Part shown: piece after piece, positions 52,114-60,672 of the stretch
Position numbering within the stretch: the first letter of the stretch is position 1
Layout of the letters: every line of letters starts with the position of its first letter
Assembly: GCF_900100115.1 (NCBI RefSeq)
Contig: NZ_FNKL01000004.1
Span: 248,001 to 312,000 of the forward strand
Source: Chryseobacterium soldanellicola
Lineage (GTDB): Bacteria; Bacteroidota; Bacteroidia; Flavobacteriales; Weeksellaceae
Length of the DNA stretch: 64,000 nt
Reading direction: 5' to 3'
Notes under the pieces: generated by a model
Databases searched by the model: none
Seen by the model: only the letters and a program-made list of their open reading frames with translations
Told to the model about the DNA's origin: nothing
Translations under genes and position numbers: made by a program

Positions 52114-53313
52114 TTAAATATGTGCTTTTCTAATTTTAATCATACTTAAAATAAACAGTCCTAAAATTCCAAGTACAAAATATCCTTCTGCAACCTGCAG
52201 CTGTATTTCAGGTTTGATAACGCTTACAATTCCATAGCTTATGGCTGAGGTAATGATGAAAGCGACTCCGCCCGTTAAACCACCTGCGACCCCTGCGGAA
52301 TTCGGGAATCTTCCGATGCAATAGGCGAAATAATTATTAAAGATAAACCCGGCGGTGACATGAATTAAAAATGCAAAAATCACCAGACTGTAAATGTTAC
52401 TTGTAAAATATGAAGTCGCAAACATCAAAATGATTAAAATAATCTGCATAAAGTTGGCATAACGAATTTTAGGTAAAAACGCTTTATTGATTAATGCTTT
52501 TCCTAAAAAACCACCTGTCATCCAGGCAAAACCCAGGATTAACGAGACAGAACCTGCAACTACTTCAGAATATCCCATTTTATGCTCAATAATAAAAGAT
52601 CCGCAAAGATTGAAGAACATGACGATTGAATAACTTAAACCGCACATCAGCATACCATAGAAAAAATCTTTGGTTTTAAACATTGAATTATATTCTTTGA
52701 TCAGAAAATCAATATGAAAAGGATTCCTCTTTTTTAAAGTTTCTCCTGAAAAAATAAATTCTAATAGTAAAAGCAACAAGCTGTATCCTGCTAAAACATA
52801 AAAATTAGACTGCCAACCGAAGTGTTTTTGTAGATAACCGCCTATAAAAGGTGCAATAATGGGGCCTACAGACCATACAATTGTCATAATGCTTAAATAG
52901 TGCTTCCGTTTGTCTCCTTCATATACATCTACAAAAAAAGCCCGCTTGGAAACGACTGCAAAACCCGACAAGATCCCTTGTAGCACACGCATAGCGTAAA
53001 TTACCATGATATCTTTTGTTGTAGCGGTAATAATAAACGAAACAACAAATAGAGCCAGTGATAACATTGAAACTCTGTACCTTCCGAATGAATCAACAAT
53101 GCTTCCCGCAAAAAATTGCGTTATTCCATAACTGATTAAAAAGATAGATAAAGTAAGCTGGATGCTGGCTTCCGACTTATGGAGCTCGGCTGCCATGCTT
53201 GGCATTGAAGGTAAATAAATATCCGTCGCCAGACCGGACATGGGTATTACAGCAAAAGCCAGAATTGTTGCTATAAATTGATTTTTTTCTTTAAGAGTTT
53301 TCATTCCTGTCAT
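52114..53313 (-). CDS. Bcr/CflA family multidrug efflux MFS transporter
   Basis: 399 residues (MKTLKEKN at 53304 is an alternative start). Twelve hydrophobic segments are predicted. The Bcr signature at the first helix is AVIPMSGLATDIYLPSMPSMAAEL, with the loop 2-3 motif SIVDSFGRYRVSMLS and GPIIAPFIGGYL in helix 5. It is a proton-driven inner-membrane drug exporter; substrates unknown. A terminator after the aldo/keto reductase gene lies upstream (53334-53366), so it is transcribed separately from it or by read-through. Neighbouring AraC regulator could control it. Confidence 0.88.
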   Translation of the reverse strand: MTGMKTLKEKNQFIATILAFAVIPMSGLATDIYLPSMPSMAAELHKSEASIQLTLSIFLISYGITQFFAGSIVDSFGRYRVSMLSLALFVVSFIITATTKDIMVIYAMRVLQGILSGFAVVSKRAFFVDVYEGDKRKHYLSIMTIVWSVGPIIAPFIGGYLQKHFGWQSNFYVLAGYSLLLLLLEFIFSGETLKKRNPFHIDFLIKEYNSMFKTKDFFYGMLMCGLSYSIVMFFNLCGSFIIEHKMGYSEVVAGSVSLILGFAWMTGGFLGKALINKAFLPKIRYANFMQIILIILMFATSYFTSNIYSLVIFAFLIHVTAGFIFNNYFAYCIGRFPNSAGVAGGLTGGVAFIITSAISYGIVSVIKPEIQLQVAEGYFVLGILGLFILSMIKIRKAHI

Positions 53314-53333
53314 TAAATCTTTTCATAAAAAAC

Positions 53334-53366
53334 TTAGGTTCCTGTTTATAATATTCAGGAACCTAA
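53334..53366 (-). terminator. Terminator of the aldo/keto reductase gene
   Basis: TTAGGTTCCTG / CAGGAACCTAA (11 bp) around an 11-base loop; on the minus strand it is followed by a TTTTTT run. Confidence 0.85.
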
Positions 53367-53380
53367 AAATTGTGAATGTT

Positions 53381-54382
53381 TTAGTTATTTACTAATTTCA
53401 TAGAGCCTTCGCTATATCTTTCCCCGATATTCGGATATTTTTTCAAGATAGAGTCGATGGTTTCTACATCAGATGCTGAAAGTTCGATTTGGGTCGCTGC
53501 AATATTTTCTTCCAGGTATTTAATTCTTTTTGTTCCCGGAATCGGGATAATGTCTTCTCCTTGGTTTAAGACCCAGGCCAAAGCCAATTGAGTTCCCTTT
53601 ACACCTTTTGAAGCTGCAAAGTCATTAATTTCTTGAGCTAAGTTTTTGTTGTTTTCAAGGTTTTCCTGCTGATAACGTGGCAGCGATTTTCTGAAATCAT
53701 CATCCCCGAAATTCTGAACTTCATTGATATTCGAGAAAAGTCCTCTTGCTAAGGGAGAATAAGGAACCAAAGTAATTCCAAGTTCTCTGATGGTTGGTAA
53801 AATTTCCTTTCCAATATCTTTTGTAAGAAGTGAATATTCTGACTGTAAAGCTGTGATAGGATGAATTTTATTCGCTTTTCGTATAGATTCAGCTGAAGCT
53901 TCAGATAGGCCAAGATATTTAACTTTTCCGGCTTTTACAAGATCCGCCATAGCTCCGACAGTCTCTTCAACAGGTACATTTGGGTCAATTCGGTGAGCAT
54001 AATAAAGATCGATTTCGTCAATTTTTAAGCGTTGAAGGCTTTGATCTACAGCCTGTTTGATCCATTCCGAAGAACCGTCGAAATAAGTCCCGGGAGCACC
54101 ACTGTGGCTGGCTTTTCCATCTTTAAACCTGAATCCGAATTTTGTAGCAATAAAAATTTTATCACGATTCGGAACCAATACTTTTGAGATAAGTTTTTCA
54201 TTTTCACCGTTTGCGTACATATCGGCGGTATCCCAGAAATTTACGCCAAGATCAAGAGCTTTGTGTAACGTGCTGATGCTTTCCTGCTCGTCTGCGGGTC
54301 CGTAAGCAAAGCTCATTCCCATACATCCCAGACCAATAGCAGATAACTGCTGTCCTGTGTTTCCTAATTTTCTAAATTTCAT
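53381..54382 (-). CDS. Aldo/keto reductase
   Basis: 333 residues of the AKR superfamily: GLGCMGMSFAYGP, catalytic Asp/Tyr in WDTADMYANGENE (~50-62), Lys in FIATKFGF (~86) and His in YAHRIDPNVPVEE (~126), then ALQSEYSLLT, PYSPLARGL and the cofactor end IPIPGTKRIKYLEEN. It is most like the AKR11/AKR13-type oxidoreductases that reduce aldehydes and ketones with NADPH. It is preceded by an AraC-type regulator gene 88 bases upstream on the same strand. Both have the same GGTwCAAAATTATAA sequence near their start. Confidence 0.92.
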   Translation of the reverse strand: MKFRKLGNTGQQLSAIGLGCMGMSFAYGPADEQESISTLHKALDLGVNFWDTADMYANGENEKLISKVLVPNRDKIFIATKFGFRFKDGKASHSGAPGTYFDGSSEWIKQAVDQSLQRLKIDEIDLYYAHRIDPNVPVEETVGAMADLVKAGKVKYLGLSEASAESIRKANKIHPITALQSEYSLLTKDIGKEILPTIRELGITLVPYSPLARGLFSNINEVQNFGDDDFRKSLPRYQQENLENNKNLAQEINDFAASKGVKGTQLALAWVLNQGEDIIPIPGTKRIKYLEENIAATQIELSASDVETIDSILKKYPNIGERYSEGSMKLVNN

Positions 54383-54406
54383 GATTGTTTGTGATTTAAA
54401 ATTATT

Positions 54407-54421
54407 GGTACAAAATTATAA
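54407..54421 (-). promoter_or_regulatory. Promoter region of the aldo/keto reductase gene
   Basis: GGTACAAAATTATAA on the plus strand; on the minus strand it holds TAATTTTG, a TAnnTTTG match, ending 28 bases before the ATG at 54382. Nearly the same sequence lies at 55377-55391. Confidence 0.5.
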
Positions 54422-54470
54422 CAAGGCCAAAATAATTACAATATAGAATTCAAACTAAGAATTATAAAAA

Positions 54471-55376
54471 TCAAACAAGATGAGTTCTTACTGCATTTGG
54501 GGTTGTTCCGGTTTGTTTTTTGAAATAATTTGTAAAATATGCAGGCTCTTCAAAGCCTAATCCATAAGCGATTTCAGAGACATTCCAATCCGTATGTTTC
54601 AATAATGCATTAGCTTCCTGTATAATTCTGGAGGCGATCTGCTGGCTTGTCGTTTTGCCTGTAATCTCCTTCACAGAACGGTTTAGGGAATTTACGTGAA
54701 TGGAAAGGTTTTCCGCATAATCAGTTGGTGTTTTCAATTTTAAATAAGCTTCGGGGCTGTCAATAGGGAACTGTCTTTCAAGCAATTCCATAAATAAGGA
54801 GGCAACGCGTTGAGAAGCATTCTGATAATGTTCAAAATTTTCTGCAGGGTGAATTTTCATGGTTTCATGAACCAAAAGGTGAAGATAGGCCCGAAGCATA
54901 TCATATTTATGAAGATAATCAGACTGGATTTCCGACATCATTTTAATAAAAATATCAGAAATTGTCTTCTGCTGTTCTTCATTGATAAAGAAAATCGGAG
55001 TTCCGCCAACTTTAAAAAGCTGTGAATCCTGAAGTGTTCCAAGACGGTTCCCATTTTGTAAAAACTGGTCTGTAAAAAGGCAGAACCAGCCTTTCTGATC
55101 ATCATTTTCGGCCTCCCAGGAATAGGGAATTACAGGGTTTGAAAACAACAAGGCGGGTTTGTCAACATAAATCCATTTGTCTGCATAATGAAGTTTACCT
55201 TTTCCTATAATCAATGAAATTTTATAATAATCTCTTCTGCTGTATGGTGTAATTGATGAACAATTTTCACGTTCAAAGACATTAAAATGGCCGACTCCCG
55301 GAGTTTTTAGGCATTGCAGGCCTTTATTTAATGCATTTCGCTCGTAAAATCCTTTTATTGATTCTCTAGATTCCAT
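54471..55376 (-). CDS. AraC family transcriptional regulator
   Basis: 301 residues with an N-terminal cupin-like effector part (~1-190) and a C-terminal double helix-turn-helix domain (~200-301: LSIHVNSLNRSVKEITGKTTSQQIASRIIQEANALLKHTDWNVSEIAYGLGFEEPAYFTNYFKKQTGTTPNAVR), the classic AraC/XylS signature. It precedes the aldo/keto reductase and transporter genes on the same strand and probably controls them. Its own start has the same promoter-like sequence as the reductase, which fits auto-regulation, but that could be chance. Confidence 0.93.
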   Translation of the reverse strand: MESRESIKGFYERNALNKGLQCLKTPGVGHFNVFERENCSSITPYSRRDYYKISLIIGKGKLHYADKWIYVDKPALLFSNPVIPYSWEAENDDQKGWFCLFTDQFLQNGNRLGTLQDSQLFKVGGTPIFFINEEQQKTISDIFIKMMSEIQSDYLHKYDMLRAYLHLLVHETMKIHPAENFEHYQNASQRVASLFMELLERQFPIDSPEAYLKLKTPTDYAENLSIHVNSLNRSVKEITGKTTSQQIASRIIQEANALLKHTDWNVSEIAYGLGFEEPAYFTNYFKKQTGTTPNAVRTHLV

Positions 55377-55391
55377 GGTTCAAAATTATAA
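55377..55391 (-). promoter_or_regulatory. Promoter-like sequence at the AraC gene start
   Basis: GGTTCAAAATTATAA, with TAATTTTG on the minus strand 5 bases before the ATG, matching 54407-54421 at 14 of 15 positions. So near the ATG it would give a leaderless or very short leader transcript. Confidence 0.4.
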
Positions 55392-55436
55392 AATTCAAAC
55401 AATAATTCGTCATAAAATAATAACAATAGATAAAAT

Positions 55437-55466
55437 AAAAATGACCGGTCCTGCGACCAGCCATTT
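55437..55466 (-). terminator. Terminator of the exported protein gene at 55495
   Basis: AAAATGACCGGTC and GACCAGCCATTTT form a hairpin with two mismatches; on the minus strand it is followed by T-rich sequence. Confidence 0.65.
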
Positions 55467-55494
55467 TTAAGATTAAATATAATTGATAGATTGT

Positions 55495-55917
55495 TTAATG
55501 ATGACCGTTTCCGTGTTTTGATTTGTGCACTTTTACTTTTTTGTCCATGTGCTTGTACCGTTTATCATTATTTTTGTTTCTGTTGTAGACGGCAACAGGA
55601 TTTTGGCCTTTATAATATTTATTTTTAAACTTAAGATATTTTTCTCTTCCTAAGATTCTTTCCATCTCGGTATATCGGTCTTCTCTCCACCGGTCAGGGT
55701 TGTGTACATATACCTTGTTCCACGAATTGTAATTGTCGTATCTGTCATTTAAGGCATATATTTCATTGGCCTGTGTTTTCGACAGTAACAGATCTGCAAT
55801 TACCGTTTGCCAGTTGACATCAGAAATGCTTCTTCTGTAATCATTATAATAGTCTGACTGTGCATAACTTAAACTAAAAGTGCCTACAAGTAATGCTGTT
55901 ATGAGTAATTTTTTCAT
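55495..55917 (-). CDS. Small exported basic protein of unknown function
   Basis: 140 residues with a signal peptide (MKKLLITALLVGTFSLSYAQ). The mature protein has a helical region with DVNWQTVIADLLLSKTQANEIYALNDRYDNYNSW and ends in a very basic Lys/His tail (KRYKHMDKKVKVHKSKHGNGHH) that may bind metal or nucleic acid. I recall similar exported proteins in Chryseobacterium but no known function. It is divergent from the Crp/Fnr gene. Confidence 0.6.
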   Translation of the reverse strand: MKKLLITALLVGTFSLSYAQSDYYNDYRRSISDVNWQTVIADLLLSKTQANEIYALNDRYDNYNSWNKVYVHNPDRWREDRYTEMERILGREKYLKFKNKYYKGQNPVAVYNRNKNNDKRYKHMDKKVKVHKSKHGNGHH

Positions 55918-56076
55918 TTTCTTTTCATTTTAATTATAATAGAACGCTCAATTAAAATGCCAAATCTGCAAAGCGCCTTCCCAATCTTTGTTAAAAAACA
56001 GCCAATTTGCTTCCTGAGCTTTGAAATATTAAATAAAACTTTTAATTTTAAAACCTTTCAAAAAAACATTGACTTG

Positions 56077-56667
56077 ATGACAAACAAAGCCTTAGAAATC
56101 TGTTATGATTTCCCTTTTTTCTTATCCGAGGAGCTTGAAGAGATATTTCATGCCCATGAAAAAGTATTTTTCCAGAAAGGAGAAATGATTCTTGAAGAAG
56201 GAAAAACCGCCAATGAATATTATATTTTGGAGAAAGGTTTGGCCCGGTCATTTGTCAATGATTTCAACGGAAATGAAGTGACAACACACTTTTTTGTTGA
56301 AAATGAAATTATTATCGAAGTTTCCTCCTTATTTCAAAGAATCCCGACGCAGGAAAATATCGTCTGCATTACAGATTGCGAATGCCTGAGATTTGATTTT
56401 GAAACCTTCCAGGGATTATTCCACAAAATACCGAACCTCAGAGAATGGGGCAGGGCATGGATGTCTCAACAGCTTTTCGTTTATAAACAGCGTTCTGTAG
56501 AGATGTTTACCCTTTCTGCAACAAAACGTTATCTCAATCTTTTAGAACAAAAACCTCACGTGATTCAATTTGCGCCTTTAAAGCAAATCGCTTCTTTTCT
56601 GGGAGTTACAGATACTTCTTTAAGCAGAATCCGCAAAGAATTGGTTTCTCATCCAAAGAAAATTTAA
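56077..56667 (+). CDS. Crp/Fnr family transcriptional regulator
   Basis: 196 residues from the ATG at 56077; the longer frame from 55957 lacks support and would extend past any normal Crp start. The cyclic-nucleotide-type effector domain (~25-120: VFFQKGEMILEEGKTANEYYILEKGLARSFV) leads through a dimerisation helix to a short C-terminal helix-turn-helix (~150-196: HVIQFAPLKQIASFLGVTDTSLSRIRKEL). The absence of a Cys cluster argues against an Fe-S FNR sensor. Ligand and regulon unknown. A short CTTGCCTTATGACAAG palindrome after its stop (56669-56685) is a possible binding site. Confidence 0.85.
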   Translation: MTNKALEICYDFPFFLSEELEEIFHAHEKVFFQKGEMILEEGKTANEYYILEKGLARSFVNDFNGNEVTTHFFVENEIIIEVSSLFQRIPTQENIVCITDCECLRFDFETFQGLFHKIPNLREWGRAWMSQQLFVYKQRSVEMFTLSATKRYLNLLEQKPHVIQFAPLKQIASFLGVTDTSLSRIRKELVSHPKKI

Positions 56668-56706
56668 ATCTTGCCTTATGACAAGATGACTTTCGCGGCA
56701 ACTCGG

Positions 56707-56714
56707 TAATTTTG
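56707..56714 (+). promoter_or_regulatory. -7 promoter element of the VOC gene cluster
   Basis: TAATTTTG matches TAnnTTTG, 30 bases before the ATG at 56744. No exact -33 element. Confidence 0.45.
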
Positions 56715-56743
56715 GTTAAAAGTTTAACATTAAAAATTACAAA

Positions 56744-57154
56744 ATGAACATCAATCAAATTTATGTCAATCTGCCGGTAAAGGATATCCAGAAAACAAAA
56801 GAGTTTTGGACAAAACTAGGCTTCACGATTAATGAGCAGTTTTCAGATGAGAAAGCTGTTTGCGTGGTAATGAAAGAGGATAATATTTATGTTATGTTTC
56901 TGACGGAAGAATATTTTCAGACTTTTTCAGAAAGACCGGTTCCAAAAGGTGATACAACACAGGTTTTGGTGGCGATCGGATTAAATAGCCGTGAAGAAGT
57001 TGATCAGGTGGTGAATGCAGCGGTGGAAAACGGAGCAACACAGCACGAGGAGCCGCAGGATTATGGCTGGATGTATCAAAATTCTTTTTGGGACATCAAT
57101 GGGCATGGCTGGAATGTAACATTTGCAGATCTTTCTCAACTTCCTCAAGGATAA
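56744..57154 (+). CDS. VOC (glyoxalase/bleomycin-resistance) family protein
   Basis: 136 residues of the VOC fold in two betaalphabetabetabeta units: NQIYVNLPVKDIQKTKEFWTKLGFTINEQF begins the first, AVCVVMKEDNIYVMFLT follows, and the second ends WDINGHGWNVTFAD. Metal or cofactor ligands are not clearly conserved, as in many uncharacterised members. First gene of a run of small enzyme-like genes. The DinB gene begins 4 bases after its stop, so the two are co-transcribed. Confidence 0.85.
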   Translation: MNINQIYVNLPVKDIQKTKEFWTKLGFTINEQFSDEKAVCVVMKEDNIYVMFLTEEYFQTFSERPVPKGDTTQVLVAIGLNSREEVDQVVNAAVENGATQHEEPQDYGWMYQNSFWDINGHGWNVTFADLSQLPQG

Positions 57155-57158
57155 TTAA

Positions 57159-57620
57159 ATGGAAGCAAAATCAAACGATATTGAAATTATAAAATATCTG
57201 GTATCCAGCAATTACAAAGTGATTTCAATGAATATCAATGATATTTCAAACGAAGAAGCCATGATTTTTCCTAATGGTGAAGCCAATTGTATGAATTGGG
57301 TTCTGGGACATTTAATTTACATAAGAAATGCGTTTTTAAATATTTTAGGGGAAGAATCGGTTTGGGATAACGAAAAATTTTCCTGCTACAACAGAGGTGA
57401 AATTCCTTTGAAGAGAAAAGATGAATTTGTAAGCTTTGAAGAATTAAAATCTTATTTAAAAGAATCCCAAAATAAGTTTGAAACAAAACTAAACAGCCTT
57501 GAAAGCCTTGATCCTGCAATAATTAATGATGTTTCAGGATTATCTCTTCACGAAATTTACCACAGCGGCCAATTCGGTTATCTCAGAAGGATTTTAGGAA
57601 AATCCGGAGCCATAAAATAA
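57159..57620 (+). CDS. DinB family protein (metal-dependent hydrolase-like)
   Basis: 153 residues of the four-helix DinB/YfiT fold. Two of the metal-binding histidines are visible: LGHLIYIRNAFL (~46) and the pair in SLHEIYHSGQFGYLRRI (~133-137). Members bind Zn or Ni and act as thiol S-transferases or are uncharacterised; a role in bacillithiol or other thiol chemistry is not shown here. Follows the VOC gene by 4 bases. A second DinB gene is 98 bases downstream. Confidence 0.83.
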   Translation: MEAKSNDIEIIKYLVSSNYKVISMNINDISNEEAMIFPNGEANCMNWVLGHLIYIRNAFLNILGEESVWDNEKFSCYNRGEIPLKRKDEFVSFEELKSYLKESQNKFETKLNSLESLDPAIINDVSGLSLHEIYHSGQFGYLRRILGKSGAIK

Positions 57621-57718
57621 ATCTACGAGAGAAAATTAGACACAAATCACAAAAATAAACACAATTATCTGTGTAAATCTAAGAGATCTGTGGAAAACAA
57701 AAAAATAAAACAAAACAA

Positions 57719-58243
57719 ATGGATACGCCAAAATCAAAAAAATTAGACATCATAATTCCTGCTTTTCGAGGCCACAGTCAGAATTTTCTGATGGTTCTCG
57801 ACGGAATTTCTGAAGAAAATGCTTTGAAAAGAATCGAAGGCAGAACCAATCACATCGTTTGGATGGTTGGAAATTTTCTCGATATGCGTTACGCGTTGGG
57901 AAATGTTTTAGGAATCAGTCAGGAATTTGAATTTAAAGATTTTTTCTTTCAGGGAAAGGCATTGGATGAAAGTTTGAATTATCCAACTTTACAACAGCTT
58001 AAAGATGATTTTCATAAAATCTCACCGCTTGTTTACAACAAATTATTGGATATTTCCGATGAAGAATTAGACAAAGCTTTTCCTATGGGAATGAATATTG
58101 ATTTTTTCCCGGAAACAGTTCTGAATTTTGTAGGAATGTGCATCGGTCGTGAAGATTATCTGTGCGGGCAAATAGGATTAATGCGCAGAATTCTTGGCTA
58201 CGAGGGAATGAAATATGATTTTGATAAAGATTTAAAATATTAA
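57719..58243 (+). CDS. DinB family protein, degenerate metal site
   Basis: 174 residues with the same fold: NHIVWMVGNFLDMRYALGNVLG aligns with LGHL... of the upstream paralogue, and CIGREDYLCGQIGLMRRILGYEG with its HEIYHSGQFGYLRRI. Here the C-terminal His pair is replaced by ED...C, so the metal site is probably lost or changed. The stop is directly followed, one base later, by the alpha/beta hydrolase ATG, so the two are coupled. Confidence 0.75.
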   Translation: MDTPKSKKLDIIIPAFRGHSQNFLMVLDGISEENALKRIEGRTNHIVWMVGNFLDMRYALGNVLGISQEFEFKDFFFQGKALDESLNYPTLQQLKDDFHKISPLVYNKLLDISDEELDKAFPMGMNIDFFPETVLNFVGMCIGREDYLCGQIGLMRRILGYEGMKYDFDKDLKY

Positions 58244-58244
58244 T

Positions 58245-59021
58245 ATGAATCCGGTTGAAAAAGGTCATAAAAGCGTCAACGGAATTCAGATGTATTATGA
58301 AATCTACGGTTCCGGAAAGCCTTTGGTATTGATTCACGGCGGAGGTTCTTCGATTTTGTTTGATTTTAAAGAAGTCATTTCAAGACTTGAAAACAAATTT
58401 CAATTAATCGGAATCGATCTCCAAAATCACGGAATGACCGAACACCGAGACATTCCTGAAACCTTTGAGCAGGATGCCGATGATGTTGCCGCTCTTTTGA
58501 GAGAATTAAATATTGAAAAAGCTTCATTTTGGGGTTTCAGCAACGGTGGAAATACGGTAATGCAAATAGCTCATCGACATCCTGAAATGGTTGAAAAACT
58601 GATCGTTGCATCGGCTTTTTACAAAAAAAACGGAATGATGAACGGATTTTTCGAAAGTATGGCAGAAGCAACTTTAGAATCAATGCCTGAACCTTTGAAA
58701 ATCAACTTTTTAAACTTAAATCCCGACTTTTCAAAACTTGAAAATCTTTTCGACAAAGACAGCAAAAGAATGCAGACTTTCGAAGATTGGCACGAGAAAA
58801 TTTTAACATCAATAAAATCTCCGACCTTATTCATTTCCGGCGATAAAGATGTGATGAAACCCGAACACACTGTTGAAATGTGGCGTTTGGTGGAAAACGC
58901 TCAGCTAATGATTCTTCCCGCAACTCACGGTTCTTATATGATGGCTGATTTCGGAGGAAATGTGGATGGGAAACTGATTGATTCAACGGTGAGTGAAATT
59001 GAGAAGTTTTTAAATCAATAA
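58245..59021 (+). CDS. Alpha/beta hydrolase
   Basis: 258 residues with the classical features: oxyanion LIHGGGSS (~26-32), nucleophile Ser in WGFSNGGNTV (~86-95), a late Asp in LFISGDKDVM and catalytic His in PATHGSYM (~225). It is of the general esterase/epoxide-hydrolase-like group; the substrate is unknown. It starts one base after the DinB stop and is followed by a 285-base gap that holds a repeat and AT-rich sequence. Confidence 0.88.
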   Translation: MNPVEKGHKSVNGIQMYYEIYGSGKPLVLIHGGGSSILFDFKEVISRLENKFQLIGIDLQNHGMTEHRDIPETFEQDADDVAALLRELNIEKASFWGFSNGGNTVMQIAHRHPEMVEKLIVASAFYKKNGMMNGFFESMAEATLESMPEPLKINFLNLNPDFSKLENLFDKDSKRMQTFEDWHEKILTSIKSPTLFISGDKDVMKPEHTVEMWRLVENAQLMILPATHGSYMMADFGGNVDGKLIDSTVSEIEKFLNQ

Positions 59022-59062
59022 GCTTTTAGACTTTAAAAAAAAATAAGTTTAATATTATTAGG

Positions 59063-59093
59063 AGAGATTCTTCCTTCGTCAGAATGGCAAACT
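59063..59093 (+). repeat. AGAGATTCTTCC repeat, half copy
   Basis: AGAGATTCTTCCTTCGTCAG... resembles 51447-51475 (AGAGATTCTTCCTTTATCAG...). It lies in the gap 59022-59306, which otherwise has AT-rich repeats of ACACAAATT and no gene. Confidence 0.4.
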
Positions 59094-59306
59094 TATACGT
59101 TCAGCCTTTGCTGAGTGAAACGCCTTTGCGAACGAAAAATATTTTCAATTAGATTAAAAAATCTTTGCGCTCTTTGCGTTTAAAATAAAACACTAATAAC
59201 ACAAATTCTTTACACAAATTTTCACAAATCTTTATTAGTGCTATTCGTGAAAAATATTTGAGTCATTTGTGTTTAATAAAAAAACAAACTTTTAAAATAA
59301 AATATC

Positions 59307-59738
59307 ATGGCTAAATTAAATCCGTATTTAAATTTTGATGGGAAAGCAGAAGAAGCTTTCACTTTTTACCAATCCATTTTTGGAGGAGAATTCGTTGGAG
59401 GAATCCACAAAATGGGAAATGCTCCCGGAACTGAAAATCTTTCAGATGAAGAAAAAAACAGAGTGATGCACATCGCGCTTCCGATTGGCGGAGATTTATT
59501 GATGGCTTCAGACATTGTTCCAAGTTTCGGACAAACGCTGAACGTAGGAAATAACAATTATGTTTCAATTTTCCCTGAATCGAGGGAAGAAGCTGATAGA
59601 ATTTTTAAAGGCCTTTCAGAAGGCGGAAACATAGAAATGCCGATTGAGGATCAGTTTTGGGGCGACTATTTCGGTAGCTTCCAGGATAAATATGGTATTC
59701 ATTGGATGGTGAACTATAATGAAGAATACGCAAAATAA
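59307..59738 (+). CDS. VOC/PhnB-like family protein
   Basis: 143 residues of the PhnB-like VOC group: NPYLNFDGKAEEAFTFYQSIFGGEF at the start, GGDLLMASDIVPSFG in the middle and GDYFGSFQDKYGIHWMVNY at the end. These proteins were named from phosphonate-operon PhnB but most are of unknown function. A terminator follows. Confidence 0.88.
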   Translation: MAKLNPYLNFDGKAEEAFTFYQSIFGGEFVGGIHKMGNAPGTENLSDEEKNRVMHIALPIGGDLLMASDIVPSFGQTLNVGNNNYVSIFPESREEADRIFKGLSEGGNIEMPIEDQFWGDYFGSFQDKYGIHWMVNYNEEYAK

Positions 59739-59761
59739 TCTTATATTTAAACTAAATTATA

Positions 59762-59795
59762 AAAGGGTAACCGAATTTCTGGTTGCCCTTTAATT
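59762..59795 (+). terminator. Terminator after the PhnB-like gene
   Basis: AAAGGGTAACC / GGTTGCCCTTT (11 bp with one wobble) around an 8-base loop, then TAATT. Confidence 0.8.
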
Positions 59796-59817
59796 CAACT
59801 GAAAAAAATACAATTAT

Positions 59818-60231
59818 ATGGAGCCAATTACGATTGATATTACAATTTTAGCGCCTGTACAAAAGGTTTGGGATTATTTCAACGATCCTGAACATATTAC
59901 AAAATGGACCTTTGCTGATGAAAGCTGGCATTGCCCAAGTTCTGAAAATGACCTTAAAGTGGGTGGGAAATTCAAAACCAGGATGGAAGCTAAAGACGGA
60001 AGCTTTGGTTTCGACTTTGAAGGAATTTATGATGAGGTAAGCCCAAATGAGAGAATAAAATATCATATGGAGGATGGTAGAAAAGTAGAAGTAATTTTCG
60101 ATAAAATTGATGAAAATACAACAAAAATTACCGAAATATTTGATCCGGAGAAACAAAATCCTGTGGAAATGCAAAGAAATGGCTGGTACGCTATTTTGAA
60201 TAATTTTCACAAATACGTTGAGAATAACTAA
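59818..60231 (+). CDS. SRPBCC (AHSA1/START-like) domain protein
   Basis: 137 residues: EPITIDITILAPVQKVWDYFNDPEHITKWTF at the start is the AHSA1 signature, with LKVGGKFKTRMEAKDGSFGFDFEGIYDEV and ENTTKITEIFDPEKQNPVEMQRNGWYAILNNFHKYVE. The START-like fold binds hydrophobic ligands. No partner is seen. Its 3' end overlaps the next gene by 14 bases in one reading. Confidence 0.88.
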   Translation: MEPITIDITILAPVQKVWDYFNDPEHITKWTFADESWHCPSSENDLKVGGKFKTRMEAKDGSFGFDFEGIYDEVSPNERIKYHMEDGRKVEVIFDKIDENTTKITEIFDPEKQNPVEMQRNGWYAILNNFHKYVENN

Positions 60232-60508
60232 AAACCTTTTTTTTGCAATCATGATAAACTTAATAATAATGGCGAAATGTTTGAGCTCTATTTGCGTTGT
60301 TAGTCATGTTGTGGAAGGAGATTTTTTAAAAGGTATCATTGCGATGCCAGCAAGACGGGCTTTGGAAAAAGAAAAAATCGATTCTTTAGAAAAACTGTCG
60401 GATTATTCCGAGCAAGAAATTATGCAGCTTCACGGTTTCGGAAAAAATGCAATGCAAAAGCTAAAAATTTATATGAAAGAAAATCAGATTTCTTTTAAAA
60501 ATAATTAA
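60218..60508 (+). CDS. Small helix-hairpin-helix protein (RNA polymerase alpha-CTD-like fold)
   Basis: Up to 96 residues; the start is uncertain. The well-formed part is residues ~40-95: IIAMPARRALEKEKIDSLEKLSDYSEQEIMQLHGFGKNAMQKLKIYMKENQI. This matches the small DNA-binding HhH proteins that begin with xxGIxxPAxRALxxxGI and contain LHGFGxxA. The longer N-terminus (MRITKNLFFAIMINL...) is hydrophobic and unlike that family, so translation may start at a later ATG (60269 or 60344). It overlaps the SRPBCC gene by 14 bases. Confidence 0.65.
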   Translation: MRITKNLFFAIMINLIIMAKCLSSICVVSHVVEGDFLKGIIAMPARRALEKEKIDSLEKLSDYSEQEIMQLHGFGKNAMQKLKIYMKENQISFKNN

Positions 60509-60523
60509 AACTAAACATTCACT

Positions 60524-60650
60524 TTGTTATTGCGAGCGAACCAATCTCAACTTAATATTCATAAAAACTTAACTAAATCTTAATTGTTAAATTTTTAATC
60601 TTAAAGTAATAAAATATTAAAAGATGCCTCGTTTTCGCTCGCAATGACAA
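60524..60650. repeat. Inverted repeat TTGTTATTGCGAGCGAA / TTCGCTCGCAATGACAA
   Basis: 17-base arms with one mismatch, around a ~90-base AT-rich loop. It fills the gap before 60673; no gene is present in it. Confidence 0.55.
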
Positions 60651-60672
60651 ATCAACTCTTAAATTTAAAATA

